Notes under the pieces: model-generated
Seen by the model: only the letters and a program-made list of their open reading frames with translations
What the model was told of the DNA's origin: nothing
The model's database searches: none
NCBI RefSeq assembly: GCF_040548815.1
Contig: NZ_JBEPSM010000001.1
Coordinates: 2,604,001 to 2,668,000 of the forward strand
Direction of reading: 5' to 3'
From: Kaistia defluvii
Lineage (GTDB): Bacteria > Pseudomonadota > Alphaproteobacteria > Rhizobiales > Kaistiaceae
DNA length: 64,000 nt
In this document: in pieces, positions 9,829 through 18,244 of the stretch
Layout of the letters: each line of letters begins with the position of its first letter
Numbering within the stretch: the stretch's first letter is position 1
Made by a program: the position numbers and the translations under genes

Positions 9829-10446
9829 TCATCGCGCCAGTTCCTTGAGGCCGAGGCGGATCAGCGTCTCGGTGGTGGCGTCCTCGCCAGCGGAACGCGC
9901 CGCCGCCGCGACCGCAGCGCTCGCCTGCAGCTGCGCATAGCCAAGATTGGTCAGCGCCGAAACGGCGTCCGCGACCGGCTGCGGCGCGCGCTTTTCGTGC
10001 AGTTCGTTCTGTAGCGCCACGAAGGTCGGATCGGCCGTCGAGAAGGCCGGCGCCTTGTCGCGCAATTCGGCGACGATGCGGGCAGCAACCTTGGGCCCGA
10101 CGCCCGGCGCGCGCGACACCTGCGCCTTGTCCTGCAGGGCGATGGCGGTGGCGAGATCGGCTGGCTTCAGGATGCCCAGAATGGCGAGTGCCACCTTGGA
10201 GCCGACGCCCTGGACGGTCATCAGCAGGCGGAACCACTCGCGCTCGACATCGGCGCCGAAGCCGAACAGCTTGATCATGTCCTCGCGGACATAGGTCTCG
10301 ATGGCCAACTGCGCCGCCTCGCCGGGGGCCGGCAGCGCCTGCAGCGTCCGGGTCGAGCAATGCACCTGATAGCCGACGCCGCCGACATCCAGGATGACCC
10401 AGTCGTCGCCGAACGAATCGACGATCCCCTTGAGCTTGCCGATCAT
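9829..10446 (-). CDS. ruvA: Holliday junction DNA-binding protein RuvA
   Basis: RuvA tetramers bind the four-way junction and load RuvB. The 205-residue protein begins [20 protein letters not shown], the OB-fold domain I, then carries the two helix-hairpin-helix motifs of domain II ([20 protein letters not shown] and [19 protein letters not shown]), and ends with the three-helix domain III that touches RuvB ([20 protein letters not shown]). It lies 75 bases downstream of ruvC and just upstream of the membrane-protein gene that precedes ruvB. The length is standard. Confidence 0.97.
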   Translation of the reverse strand: MIGKLKGIVDSFGDDWVILDVGGVGYQVHCSTRTLQALPAPGEAAQLAIETYVREDMIKLFGFGADVEREWFRLLMTVQGVGSKVALAILGILKPADLATAIALQDKAQVSRAPGVGPKVAARIVAELRDKAPAFSTADPTFVALQNELHEKRAPQPVADAVSALTNLGYAQLQASAAVAAAARSAGEDATTETLIRLGLKELAR

Positions 10447-10521
10447 GCTTCCACCAGCCTCCGAAAGCGGGAACCCGGAAGGTGGCGGCCCTGCCGGATC
10501 CAGTGATGCGTCGAGACGAAG

Positions 10522-11031
10522 TTAGCCCACCGCCCGCATCATGCGGGCGAGCGAGACGCGGTGATGAACATGGCATATCGCGATGCCGAGCGCGTCGGCG
10601 GCGTCGTCGGTGTCGAACTCGGCCTTGGGCAGTAGCACCTTCACCATCATGCGGATCTGCTCCTTCCCGGCATGGCCGGCGCCGACGATCGTCTTCTTGA
10701 CCGAGTTCGGCGAATATTCCGCGACCGAGAGGCCGGCCAGCGCCGGAACCAGCAGCGCGATGCCGCGCGCATGGCCCAGCTTCAGCGTCGCGCCGGCGTC
10801 CTTGTTGACGAAGGTCTGCTCCACGGCCGCTTCGTCGGGCTGATACTGGCGCATGACCTCGGTCAGCCCCGTATGCAGTGTCACCAGCCTATGCGCCAGT
10901 TCGCCATCCAGCTGCGCCTTGACGGTGCCCGACGCGATGAAGGAAAGCGCATTGCCCCGACTCTCGACGATGCCCCAACCGGTACGGCGAAGCCCGGGGT
11001 CGATGCCGATGATGCGAATCGTGTGTGTCAT
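10522..11031 (-). CDS. ruvC: Crossover junction endodeoxyribonuclease RuvC
   Basis: RuvC resolves Holliday junctions by paired nicks. In the 169-residue protein the conserved acidic residues are visible: Asp in [14 protein letters not shown], Glu in [14 protein letters not shown], and the paired aspartates in [15 protein letters not shown]. The conserved [19 protein letters not shown] stretch is also present. It is first in the ruvC-ruvA-membrane protein-ruvB string, which continues towards ybgC and tol. The gene upstream encodes an exported protein and is 92 bases away, so a ruv promoter probably lies in that gap. Confidence 0.97.
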   Translation of the reverse strand: MTHTIRIIGIDPGLRRTGWGIVESRGNALSFIASGTVKAQLDGELAHRLVTLHTGLTEVMRQYQPDEAAVEQTFVNKDAGATLKLGHARGIALLVPALAGLSVAEYSPNSVKKTIVGAGHAGKEQIRMMVKVLLPKAEFDTDDAADALGIAICHVHHRVSLARMMRAVG

Positions 11032-11123
11032 GCCAAAGGCCTAGCCGACCCCGGCGCAATTGGGAAGAACATTCGGGGAACATCGAGGAAAGTCCGGGGC
11101 CTCCGCGGCCCCGGCCCCTGCGG

Positions 11124-11729
11124 TCAAAGCGGCTTCACGCCGTCCTTTTCGGCCTGCACGGCGCGGGCCGACAGGCTGCCATCAGCGCCCTTGGTGACGA
11201 AGACAGAGACGGCGGTGCCCGGCTTCAGCAGCGCCCGGTCGCCGGGAACGATCGCGACGATCCGCGCCTCCGGGCCGACCTCGATATCCTGCTCGCCGCC
11301 CTTGTAGGTAAGGCGCAGGGTCTGGCCCTGGGGATCGGCGATCACGGTGGTGACGGTCGCGTTGGTCATCGAACGGCTAGGCCCCGACATCGGCCGGTGC
11401 CCCTCCCCCGCGCCACGCATGCTTTCGGCGAAGATATGCACTTCCTGCGCGTGCAGCTTGCCATCCGTGCCCTGCACGGCAGCGGAGCCGACATAGTCGC
11501 CCGCCTTGATGTCACTGAGCTTGCGGTTTTCCAGCGCCGTGACCTTGACCGTGGGCGGGATCAGCACCGTCGTAACCTGGCCGTCGGCGGTCTTCATCGC
11601 CAGCCGGTCGCCGGCAAAACTCTCCACCGTGCCGCCGATGCGGTCAGGCATGGCCGCCTGCTGCGCCAGCGCGGCGGCAGAGCCGAGCATCAAAAGGAAG
11701 CCGGCGGAAACAAGGGGAAGAAGGCGCAT
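11124..11729 (-). CDS. Exported DUF5666-like beta-rich protein
   Basis: The 201-residue product begins with a clear signal peptide (MRLLPLVSAGFLLMLGSAAALA, cleavage after LAQ-like sequence). The mature part has two similar beta-strand-rich segments: GGTVESFAGDRLAMKTADGQ with VKVTALENRKLSDIKAGDYV, and TVTTVIADPQGQTLRLTYKGG with EARIVAIVPGDRALLKPGTAV. This pattern of short hydrophilic strands and a K/P-G-x-x-V turn resembles the DUF5666 family of small periplasmic beta-barrels. No catalytic residues are evident. It stands alone between yebC and ruvC; function unknown. The family call is from pattern, not from a search. Confidence 0.75.
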   Translation of the reverse strand: MRLLPLVSAGFLLMLGSAAALAQQAAMPDRIGGTVESFAGDRLAMKTADGQVTTVLIPPTVKVTALENRKLSDIKAGDYVGSAAVQGTDGKLHAQEVHIFAESMRGAGEGHRPMSGPSRSMTNATVTTVIADPQGQTLRLTYKGGEQDIEVGPEARIVAIVPGDRALLKPGTAVSVFVTKGADGSLSARAVQAEKDGVKPL

Positions 11730-11863
11730 GGGTCACTCCGAAGCCAAGACGGCCGGACATGGCCATCGCGGGGAGCAACTAGGGCGCGCCGCCACGCTGT
11801 CGAGCGGGTGCGGCAAAGGCGTAGCCGGCCCGAGCGTCTCGGGCCGGCTATGGCAAGAAAGAC

Positions 11864-12613
11864 TCAGGCGGCGGTCAGCTTCTGCATGACTTCGTCGGAG
11901 ACTTCGAAGTTGGTGTAGACGTTCTGCACGTCGTCATCGTCGTCGAGCGCGTCGATCAGCTTCATCACGCCGACCGCCTTCTCCTCGTCGACGGGGACCA
12001 GATTCTGCGGCTTCCAGATGGCCTTGACCGATACCGGCTCGCCCAGCGTCTCTTCCAGCGCCTTGGCGACATCGCTGAGGGTTTCGAAGGACGTGATGAT
12101 CTCGTGTCCTTCCTCGCCGCTCTGCACGTCGTCGGCCCCGGCCTCGATCGCAGCGTCCAGCACCTTATCGGCCGAGCCGGCCTCGGGCTTGTAGACGATC
12201 TGGCCGACATGATCGAACATGAACGACACGGCGCCGGTCTCACCCAGCGCGCCGCCGGAGCGGGTGAAATAGGAGCGCACCGCGCTCGCCGTGCGGTTCT
12301 TGTTGTCGGTCAGCGCCTCGACGACGACAGCGATGCCGCCGGGGCCGTAGCCCTCGTAGCGGATCTCGTCATAGTTCTCGCCATCGGCGCCGGCCGCCTT
12401 CTTGATGGCGCGGTCGACAACGTCCTTGGGCATGTTTTCCGCGCGGGCGTTCTGGATGGCCAGGCGCAGGCGCGAGTTCATCTTCGGGTCCGGCAGGCCG
12501 AGTTTGGCGGCAACGGTGATTTCACGCGCCAGCTTGGCGAAGGCCTGCGAGCGCTTGGCGTCGGCGGCACCTTTGCGGTGCATGATGTTCTTAAATTGGG
12601 AATGTCCGGCCAT
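11864..12613 (-). CDS. yebC: YebC/PmpR-family protein
   Basis: YebC-family proteins have been described as DNA-binding regulators and more recently as ribosome-associated factors easing translation of proline-rich stretches. The 249-residue protein starts [20 protein letters not shown], the family signature, followed by [59 protein letters not shown] and the acidic C-terminal domain. The length is typical. It lies upstream of ruvC with one exported-protein gene between, a slight variation on the common yebC-ruvC order. In this window TolA and the 31081 peptide are strongly proline-rich, so a role for the factor is plausible. Confidence 0.96.
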   Translation of the reverse strand: MAGHSQFKNIMHRKGAADAKRSQAFAKLAREITVAAKLGLPDPKMNSRLRLAIQNARAENMPKDVVDRAIKKAAGADGENYDEIRYEGYGPGGIAVVVEALTDNKNRTASAVRSYFTRSGGALGETGAVSFMFDHVGQIVYKPEAGSADKVLDAAIEAGADDVQSGEEGHEIITSFETLSDVAKALEETLGEPVSVKAIWKPQNLVPVDEEKAVGVMKLIDALDDDDDVQNVYTNFEVSDEVMQKLTAA

Positions 12614-12701
12614 CTGGGGCGTCCTATTGAAGCAAATGGGCGGCGCGGCGCCGCGCGATCGCCACGCTTATAGAAGCTCGAAAGGCCAAAATAAAGTCGG
12701 C

Positions 12702-13793
12702 TCAGTGGCCGGAGGGCCAGCGTTCCGCTGCGGTCTCGGCCGCCTTGCGCTCGCTTTCGGGCAGCTTCTTGACGAATTCGTCGAGCCATTCGTCCTTGGC
12801 GCCGCGCTTCTCGGCGATCAGATGCCACTTCGCGGCGGCGACGGGATCCGGGTCCGCGCCCATGCCGCTGGCCAGAATCCGGGCATACCGATTCTGGCCG
12901 ACGGCGTTGCCCGCCTCGGCCGCGCGCTGGAACCAGCCGGCCGCGGCGATGATGTCCTTCTGGGTGCCGATTCCGTTGAACAGGCGGATGCCGTATTCGA
13001 CCGCCGCGTCAGCATGGCCGGCCTTTGCCGCCTTCGCCATCCACATCGTCGCGATGCCGTCGTCGAGCAACACGCCCTCGCCCTCGGAATAGAGCTGGGC
13101 CAGTGCGAACTGGGCGTCGACATTGCCCTGGCCGGCCGATTTGCTGAACAGCGTCGCCGCCTTCTGCGGGTCGCGCGGCCGGACATTGCCTTCGAGATAC
13201 AGCAGCCCGAGATTGTAGAGCGCCTGGGGCTCGTTCCACTCGGCCGCCTGCTCGAAGGCATCGGCCGCCTTGGCGCGGTCCTTCTTCAGCCCCTTGCCAT
13301 CCATATAGATCAGGCCAAGCGCCAGCTGCGCGTTGGGATCGCCGCCCAGCGCGCCCTGCTGGTACCAGGCGGCAGCCGCCTTGTCGCTCTGCTTGACGCC
13401 GAGCCCCTCGGCGTAGAGCCGGCCGACCAGCGTCGCCGAGGCGGCGTCGCCCCGCTGCGCGCGGCTCATCGCGATCTGGAAGGCGGTGAGGTAGAGGCCG
13501 CGCTGGAACGCGCCAAAGGCGAGATCGCCCTCGCTGTCATCGTTCAGCGCCCGGCCGGACTTGATCAGGTCTTCGGCGCTGGGCAGCAGGCCGGCCGTTG
13601 GCGGCGGCACGCCGAGCGTGCCGGTCGAGCCGACCACGGGGGCAACGCCGATCGACTTTTCCTCGCCCGCGGGCTTGGCGGGTTCGGTGGTGGTGGCAGT
13701 CGCCTTGCCGGACGCGGCCCCGGCCGGTTCAGCCTGCATCGGCAGTGCCATGGCCGCAACCAGAGCAGCGAGAACCGCGGTTCGCTTCATCAT
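12702..13793 (-). CDS. Exported Sel1/TPR-repeat protein
   Basis: The 363-residue protein has an N-terminal signal peptide (MMKRTAVLAALVAAMALPMQAEPAGA) and a linker, then about six or seven Sel1-like repeats of roughly 36 residues, recognisable by ATLVGRLYAEGLGVKQSDKA, AQLALGLIYMDGKGLKKDRA, ALYNLGLLYLEGNVRPRDP, AQFALAQLYSEGEGVLLDDG and AVEYGIRLFNGIGTQKD. Such solenoids mediate protein-protein contacts in the periplasm. The C-terminus ends in a charged helix. It lies 16 bases downstream of the ThiE-like gene on the same strand and is probably co-transcribed. The partner cannot be told from sequence. Confidence 0.9.
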   Translation of the reverse strand: MMKRTAVLAALVAAMALPMQAEPAGAASGKATATTTEPAKPAGEEKSIGVAPVVGSTGTLGVPPPTAGLLPSAEDLIKSGRALNDDSEGDLAFGAFQRGLYLTAFQIAMSRAQRGDAASATLVGRLYAEGLGVKQSDKAAAAWYQQGALGGDPNAQLALGLIYMDGKGLKKDRAKAADAFEQAAEWNEPQALYNLGLLYLEGNVRPRDPQKAATLFSKSAGQGNVDAQFALAQLYSEGEGVLLDDGIATMWMAKAAKAGHADAAVEYGIRLFNGIGTQKDIIAAAGWFQRAAEAGNAVGQNRYARILASGMGADPDPVAAAKWHLIAEKRGAKDEWLDEFVKKLPESERKAAETAAERWPSGH

Positions 13794-13809
13794 GGCGCGG
13801 CCCGCCGGG

Positions 13810-14481
13810 TCATGGCGTCGCTTCGGCCTGGCGGGCGGCGATCAGCCGGTTGACCTCGGTCACCGCCGCGACCGGCCCTTCCGGATGGTCCCATATCGCG
13901 GAGCGCAGCGCCACGAACTCGATCCGGGCATCGACGGCCGGCTCGACGGAGGCCAGCGTGCGGCCGCCCATGACCACGGCCGGGATCTCGAACACCGCCG
14001 ACCACCAGGACGCCAGGTCGAACGCCTTGTCGAAGATCTCGTCGGCGGTGTCGCCGTCGAAGCGGCCGAAGAAGATGTAGTCGCAGTCCGCCTCGGCGGC
14101 GAGCATCGCGTCGTGCCGGGTGGTGATGCCGCCGGCGCCGACGATATGGTCGGGCTTCAGCGTCTCCATCGCGTCCTTGAGATCGGCGAGGCCGGTATCG
14201 ACGTGCAGCCCGTCCGCGCCGGAGCGGCCGAAAAGGCGCGTGTCGTTGGGCACGATCACGGCGACGCCATTGGCCTGCGCCACCGGCACCAGCGCCTCGG
14301 CGATGCGCTGCAATTCGCCAGCATTCGACGTCTCCGACGCGATGAACAGCGTCGCGACGTCGCCGGCCTTCAGCACCGAGTCGAGCATGGGTGCGAAGGC
14401 CTCGGGATCGAGGCCCGCCGGCGTGACGAGGCAGAGGCGCGCAAACGGCTCTGGCAGAGGGGCTTTTTTCTTCTTGGCCAT
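13810..14481 (-). CDS. ThiE/TenI-like (thiamine phosphate synthase fold) protein
   Basis: The fold is that of the TMP synthase/TenI family: LCLVTPAGLDPEAF, VAVIVPNDTRLFGRSGADGLHVD and DHIVGAGGITTRHDAMLAAEA align with the phosphate- and pyrimidine-binding loops. However the GxGPxxPTxTK-type segment of true ThiE is replaced by DYIFFGRFDGDTADEIFD, so synthase activity is doubtful. The start at 14481 (MAKKKK) has AAGG five bases before; an upstream GTG is possible but less well placed. The protein is 223 residues. It lies between the inositol monophosphatase homologue and the Sel1 protein, with no other thiamine genes nearby. Family level is confident, function is not. Confidence 0.8.
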   Translation of the reverse strand: MAKKKKAPLPEPFARLCLVTPAGLDPEAFAPMLDSVLKAGDVATLFIASETSNAGELQRIAEALVPVAQANGVAVIVPNDTRLFGRSGADGLHVDTGLADLKDAMETLKPDHIVGAGGITTRHDAMLAAEADCDYIFFGRFDGDTADEIFDKAFDLASWWSAVFEIPAVVMGGRTLASVEPAVDARIEFVALRSAIWDHPEGPVAAVTEVNRLIAARQAEATP

Positions 14482-14572
14482 GATCGCCTTCAACAACGCA
14501 TCCGAAAACGCCACAGCCTTATGGCGAAAGCACGACGCCGTTCAAGACGTCATGCGCGGGGCTTTGGCTCGC

Positions 14573-15367
14573 TCAGCCGCGGGCGGTGGTGAGCGCCGTC
14601 AGCAGGCGGCCCTGGATCTTCTCGTTGCCGGCGCAGATGCTGCGGGTATCGATCATCTTCTCGCCGCCCCAGAGGTCAGAGCTCTTGCCGCCGGCCTCGC
14701 GCACGAACAGCGCGCCGGCCGCGATATCCCAGGGCTGGAGGCCTTCCTGCCAGTAGGCATCGATCCTGCCGGCGGCGACCGACGCCAGCTCGAACACCGG
14801 CGAACCGCTAGAGCGCATGCCGGCCACTTCGATCATGACGCTCTGCAGCTTGCGGATGGCGCCCGGATGATCAGGCGTGCCGAGATGCGGAATGCCGGTC
14901 GCCACGACGCAATCGGCCAGCGCCGTGCGGCCCGCGACGCGCAGGCGGCGATCGTTCAGGAACACGCCGGCGCCCCGCTCGGAGACATAGAGGTCGTTGG
15001 TGACGGGGTTGAACAACACTGCCGCGACGATCTGCCCTTCCCGCTCCAGCGCCAGGGCAACGCCGAACACCGGAATGCCGTGCAGGAAATTCGTCGAGCC
15101 GGCGAGCGGGTCGACGATCCAGCGATGCGACTCGTCGGGGCCGGGAAGCAGGCCGCGATCCTTGGTCAGGAAGCTGTAGCCGGGCCGCGCCTTGTTCAGT
15201 TCGGCGACCAGCGCCTGGCCCGCCTTGCGATCGGCGGCGACGACGAAATCGGCCGGCCCCTTCATCGAAACCTGCAGGTTCTCGATCTCGCCGAAGTCGC
15301 GCGCGAGGGGACGGCCGGCCTTGGTGACGGCGCTGACCATGACATTGAGAAGGGCCGAGCGGGCCAT
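14573..15367 (-). CDS. Inositol monophosphatase family protein lacking metal ligands (SuhB-like)
   Basis: The 264-residue protein aligns over its whole length with rhizobial inositol-1-monophosphatases: start MARSALLNVMVSAVTKAG, then PADFVVAADRKAG, HRWIVDPLAGSTNFLHGIPV, and QPWDIAAGALFVREAGG. The family needs three metal-binding motifs. Here the GEE motif reads TKD (FLTKDRG) and DPLDGTTN reads DPLAGSTN, so two of the usual ligands, the first Glu of GEE and the second Asp of DPxDGT, are gone. The first Asp and the late WDxAAG Asp remain. The protein is therefore probably not a functional phosphatase; a binding or SuhB-type regulatory role is an inference. It is transcribed with the ThiE-like gene. 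Confidence 0.88.
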   Translation of the reverse strand: MARSALLNVMVSAVTKAGRPLARDFGEIENLQVSMKGPADFVVAADRKAGQALVAELNKARPGYSFLTKDRGLLPGPDESHRWIVDPLAGSTNFLHGIPVFGVALALEREGQIVAAVLFNPVTNDLYVSERGAGVFLNDRRLRVAGRTALADCVVATGIPHLGTPDHPGAIRKLQSVMIEVAGMRSSGSPVFELASVAAGRIDAYWQEGLQPWDIAAGALFVREAGGKSSDLWGGEKMIDTRSICAGNEKIQGRLLTALTTARG

Positions 15368-15480
15368 AAAGGAAACTCCTGCAGCATCGTCCGGCGGTAT
15401 CGAGGCGAACCGCGCCCGGACGGAGCAAATCTGAAATGGGGGAAGCGTTTGCCTCTCCCATCACGGAATGACGATCGGCG

Positions 15481-16302
15481 TCAACCCCAGAAGGTCGGCA
15501 ACCGCTCTTCGAGGACGCCGCCGATGGCCAGCGGCGAGACCGAGCGGGCGAGCCCTGTCGTATCGTCGACGTCGACGGCCAGACCGCACAAGGTGGCGTT
15601 GCCGCCGGAGGGCTGGAACCGCCCGGACGGGATCTTGGTCAGGAAGCGGCGGACCGGCTCTTCCTTGTCCATGCCGAGCACGGAATCATAGTCGCCGCAC
15701 ATGCCGGCATCCGACTGGTAGGCGGTGCCGCCCGCCAGGATCCGGCAATCCGAGGTCGGCACATGGGTGTGCGTGCCCACGACGAGGGTGACGCGTCCAT
15801 CGAGATGATGGCCGATCGCCTGCTTCTCGCTGGTCGCCTCGGCGTGGAAATCGATGATGATCGCGTCGGCCTGCTCGCCGAGCGGACAGGCCGAGACTTC
15901 CCGGTCGATGGCGGCGAAGGGGTCGTCCAGCGCGTCCATGTAGATGCGCCCCACCGCGTTGACGACGAGGACCCGCGCGCCATTGCGGGCGATGAACAGG
16001 TTAGCGCCCCGCCCGGGCGTGCCCATGGGATAATTGACCGGGCGCAGGAACTGCGGCTGTCGCTCGCAGAACACCAGCGCCTCCCGCTGGTCGAAGGCGT
16101 GGTTGCCGGTGGTGATAACATCAGCGCCCGCATCCAGCACGTCGCGCACGATCTCCTCGGTGATGCCGAAGCCGCCTGCCGCGTTCTCGCCATTGATGAC
16201 GACGAAATCGAGCTTGTAGCGATCGATCAGACCCGGCAGCCTTTCGATGACGGCGTTTCGGCCGGAGCGTCCCACAATGTCGCCCAGAAATAGAAGTCGC
16301 AC
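15481..16302 (-). CDS. YmdB-family metallophosphoesterase
   Basis: This is the TIGR00282 (YmdB/Dr1281) family of two-metal phosphoesterases; the Bacillus member is reported to hydrolyse cyclic nucleotides. In the 273-residue protein the metal-binding motifs are all visible: LFLGDIVGRSGRNAV, VINGENAAGGFGITEE, VITTGNHAFDQREAL, DFHAEATSEKQAIGHHL and VVGTHTHVPTSDC. The conserved SVLGMDKEEPVRRFLT stretch near the end also fits. It is separated by 19 bases from the upstream 5-formyl-THF cyclo-ligase gene, a common alphaproteobacterial pairing, so the two should be one transcript. The substrate here is not known. Confidence 0.94.
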   Translation of the reverse strand: MRLLFLGDIVGRSGRNAVIERLPGLIDRYKLDFVVINGENAAGGFGITEEIVRDVLDAGADVITTGNHAFDQREALVFCERQPQFLRPVNYPMGTPGRGANLFIARNGARVLVVNAVGRIYMDALDDPFAAIDREVSACPLGEQADAIIIDFHAEATSEKQAIGHHLDGRVTLVVGTHTHVPTSDCRILAGGTAYQSDAGMCGDYDSVLGMDKEEPVRRFLTKIPSGRFQPSGGNATLCGLAVDVDDTTGLARSVSPLAIGGVLEERLPTFWG

Positions 16303-16321
16303 GCAGTTCCCCTTCGATGGG

Positions 16322-16894
16322 TCAGCCAGGCTTTGGCGCAGCGATCAGTTCGTCCTCGGTCAGGATGTAATCGAGGGGGATGTCGTGCGGCTCAAAGGGA
16401 ACTTTGTCGACTTCCTGCACCGCGAAGGCAAGCCCAACCAGCAAAGGTTGCACGCCGGAAGCCACCAGCCCGGCGACGGCGCGATCATAATGCCCCTTGC
16501 CATAGCCGATGCGATGGCCGCGCCGGTCGAAGGCGGCAAGCGGCAGGATGACGATGTCGGGAATGACGAAGGGCGCCTCGGCCGATGGCCCGACCGTGCC
16601 GAAACCTGCCGGCTCAAGCGCGGCGCCCGCCTGCCAAAGACGGAAACACAGCGTCTCGGCATCGAGCAGCACGGGAAGCGCGATCGAAGCGCCGGCGAGG
16701 CGAGCGCGCTCCAACAACGGGCGCGGATCGGCCTCGCTGCGGATCGGCCAGTAGCCGGAAACGACATGGCCAGGCCGGTCGAACAGCGTTCCCGCCTGAC
16801 GAAGCACCCGGTCGGCAGCCGCGGCGCGTGCGGACGGGTCGACGGCGTCGCGTCGGGCAAGGGCGGCGGCGCGAAGCTGGCTTTTGTTCGTCAC
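16322..16894 (-). CDS. fau: 5-formyltetrahydrofolate cyclo-ligase
   Basis: The enzyme converts 5-formyl-THF to 5,10-methenyl-THF using ATP, recycling folate. The 190-residue protein has an N-terminal basic region (MTNKSQLRAAALARRDAVD), the substrate-binding stretch VVSGYWPIRSEADPRPLLER, and the ATP-binding motif IGYGKGHYDRAVAG. It closes with EVDKVPFEPHDIPLDYILTE, typical for the family. Its upstream region contains the probable 6S RNA and zapA, the zapA-ssrS-fau order known from many proteobacteria; in that arrangement fau is often transcribed from the 6S RNA promoter. Confidence 0.95.
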   Translation of the reverse strand: MTNKSQLRAAALARRDAVDPSARAAAADRVLRQAGTLFDRPGHVVSGYWPIRSEADPRPLLERARLAGASIALPVLLDAETLCFRLWQAGAALEPAGFGTVGPSAEAPFVIPDIVILPLAAFDRRGHRIGYGKGHYDRAVAGLVASGVQPLLVGLAFAVQEVDKVPFEPHDIPLDYILTEDELIAAPKPG

Positions 16895-16927
16895 GGCAAC
16901 AGGGGAAGCTGGAAGAAAGGATAGGGT

Positions 16928-17090
16928 GGCGAGCCACGATGGGCCGATGGAGTGATCGATCCCAGGGAACCTACAGTGTAGGTGGGAGCCATATGACCGG
17001 AACCACGGCTCCAGTCAGGGACAGCCCCCGTTTGGATCGATAAGGCCCCGGGGAATTGTGAGCTCCTGTCGCACCGCGCAGTCTCGCCGA
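16928..17090 (-). ncRNA. ssrS: Probable 6S RNA (SsrS)
   Basis: 6S RNA mimics an open promoter and sequesters sigma-70 RNA polymerase. The 298-bp gap between zapA and fau has no open frame, exactly where ssrS sits in most proteobacteria. On the minus strand the region folds as a long rod: a closing stem GGCGAG (17083-17088) with CTCGCC (16928-16933), an inner pairing of ATCGATCC with GGATCGAT (about 17034-17041 with 16954-16961), and a terminal GGAGCC/GGCTCC hairpin. A -10-like CCTATAT lies just upstream of the proposed 5' end (about 17097-17103). The ends are approximate to about 10 bases; identity rests on position and fold, not on a model search. Confidence 0.6.
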
Positions 17091-17192
17091 AACCAGATAT
17101 AGGCGACCGCATGCCGCTTAGCCAGCGCTCTCGACGCGATGTTCGCAGGAACCTGCACGCGCGAGGCCGGGCGAGGACGTTCGAACGGCCGA

Positions 17193-17564
17193 TCAGTCGC
17201 GCTTGTCGACGGCGACGAGCTTCTGGGCCAGCCCCTCGAGCCGCCCGGCCGCCTGCTCGATGGCGCGCGCGATGCTCGCCTCCGATTCCTCGAAGCGCGA
17301 GATCACCGCGGTCTTGGTCTCGTTGATGGCAGCCAGTTCCGCCTCCAGCCGGCGGATGCGCCGATGCGCCTCGGCCAGGTCGTCGCCCATGGTGATGGCG
17401 GCCATGACGGTCAGGCGCTGGTCGCCGATTTCGCCAAAGCTCTGGCGCAACTGGCCGATGATCTCGTTCAGACGGTCGGCCAGGCCTTCGAGATGGGCCT
17501 CCTGCCCGTCATCGCAGGCCATGCGGTAGGTCTTGCCGTTAATCGTGACATTGACTTGCGGCAT
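17193..17564 (-). CDS. zapA: Cell division protein ZapA
   Basis: ZapA binds FtsZ and bundles protofilaments at the Z-ring. The 123-residue protein begins MPQVNVTINGKTYRMACDDG, followed by EGLADRLNEIIGQLRQSFGE and QRLTVMAAITMGDDLAEA, the ZapA core, then a long C-terminal coiled coil (RRIRRLEAELAAINETKTAV). It is slightly longer than the enterobacterial protein because of the coil, as is normal in rhizobia. It lies 112 bases downstream of the DUF4164 coiled-coil gene on the same strand, a conserved pair that may act together, and upstream of the 6S RNA locus. Confidence 0.95.
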   Translation of the reverse strand: MPQVNVTINGKTYRMACDDGQEAHLEGLADRLNEIIGQLRQSFGEIGDQRLTVMAAITMGDDLAEAHRRIRRLEAELAAINETKTAVISRFEESEASIARAIEQAAGRLEGLAQKLVAVDKRD

Positions 17565-17676
17565 GGTCTCTCCCGTCAGGGCCGTCTCGCTGTTCCCAAA
17601 ACTGGGAAGACGTCCCTAGCTGCTTGGTTGATCGCGTCTCGTCGCGCGAACCGGTTCCGGCGCTGCCCGAAACGCG

Positions 17677-17955
17677 TCAGTCGTGCCGTTCGAGCACGGA
17701 GCGAATCGTTTCCATGGCGGCGACGAGGCGGCGGGAAACTTCCTTGTTGGCTTCTTCCAGGCGCTCGGAGCGGGCTTCGGCCGCGTCGACGGATTGCGCC
17801 AGGCGCGAGCGGTCCAGCCCGATGCGCTGCATTTCGTTCTCGATCTCGCCGAGCCGTGCGCCGGCGTTCAGCCGTCGATCGACGGCTCCCTCCAGCCCGT
17901 CCAGCGCCGCGCTCAAGCGCCGCAACGCACCGTCAATGGGCGACGCCCCTCGCAT
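17677..17955 (-). CDS. DUF4164 small coiled-coil protein
   Basis: The product is mostly a single long helix: ALRRLSAALDGLEGAVDRR, then LGEIENEMQRIGLDRSRLAQ and SERLEEANKEVSRRLVAAME, with heptad-spaced leucines and acidic residues. This is the DUF4164 pattern found next to zapA in Hyphomicrobiales. The start at 17955 (92 residues) is favoured by AGGGAG upstream; a start at 18003 would add 16 residues without a ribosome site. No signal peptide or membrane segment is present, so it is cytosolic. Proximity to zapA suggests a role at the Z-ring, but that is an inference. Confidence 0.82.
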   Translation of the reverse strand: MRGASPIDGALRRLSAALDGLEGAVDRRLNAGARLGEIENEMQRIGLDRSRLAQSVDAAEARSERLEEANKEVSRRLVAAMETIRSVLERHD

Positions 17956-18244
17956 TGTGGCGGAATCTCCCTGATGCAGCCGGTCAGAAATCGTCCCGGA
18001 CATTAGGCAGGCCCGAAACGGGGCGTCAATGGCCTACGCTCCGACGCGCATTTTCGGCGAATTTCCGGGATGCGCGCCGGTCGCGAAGGACGGTCACGAG
18101 ATTGACTCACCAAGGTGGTCTGTTATTTGTCGCAGCGCCTTTCCGCGACGGTCCGGCGGCCGGGTACCTACCCCCACAGAACAACGAGGCCGCTCGCTGC
18201 TCGACAAGTGAGCAGTGGTCCGGCCCACAAGCGTGGAAGCAAAG

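Noticed and set aside
14482..14572. TPP riboswitch upstream of the ThiE-like gene
   Set aside because: The 91-base gap lacks the conserved CTGAGA and ACCTGA core motifs of the THI element.
18102..18128. tkt promoter with TTGACT and TTATTT
   Set aside because: Spacing between the elements is 15 bases or less, too short for a confident sigma-70 call; left unannotated.
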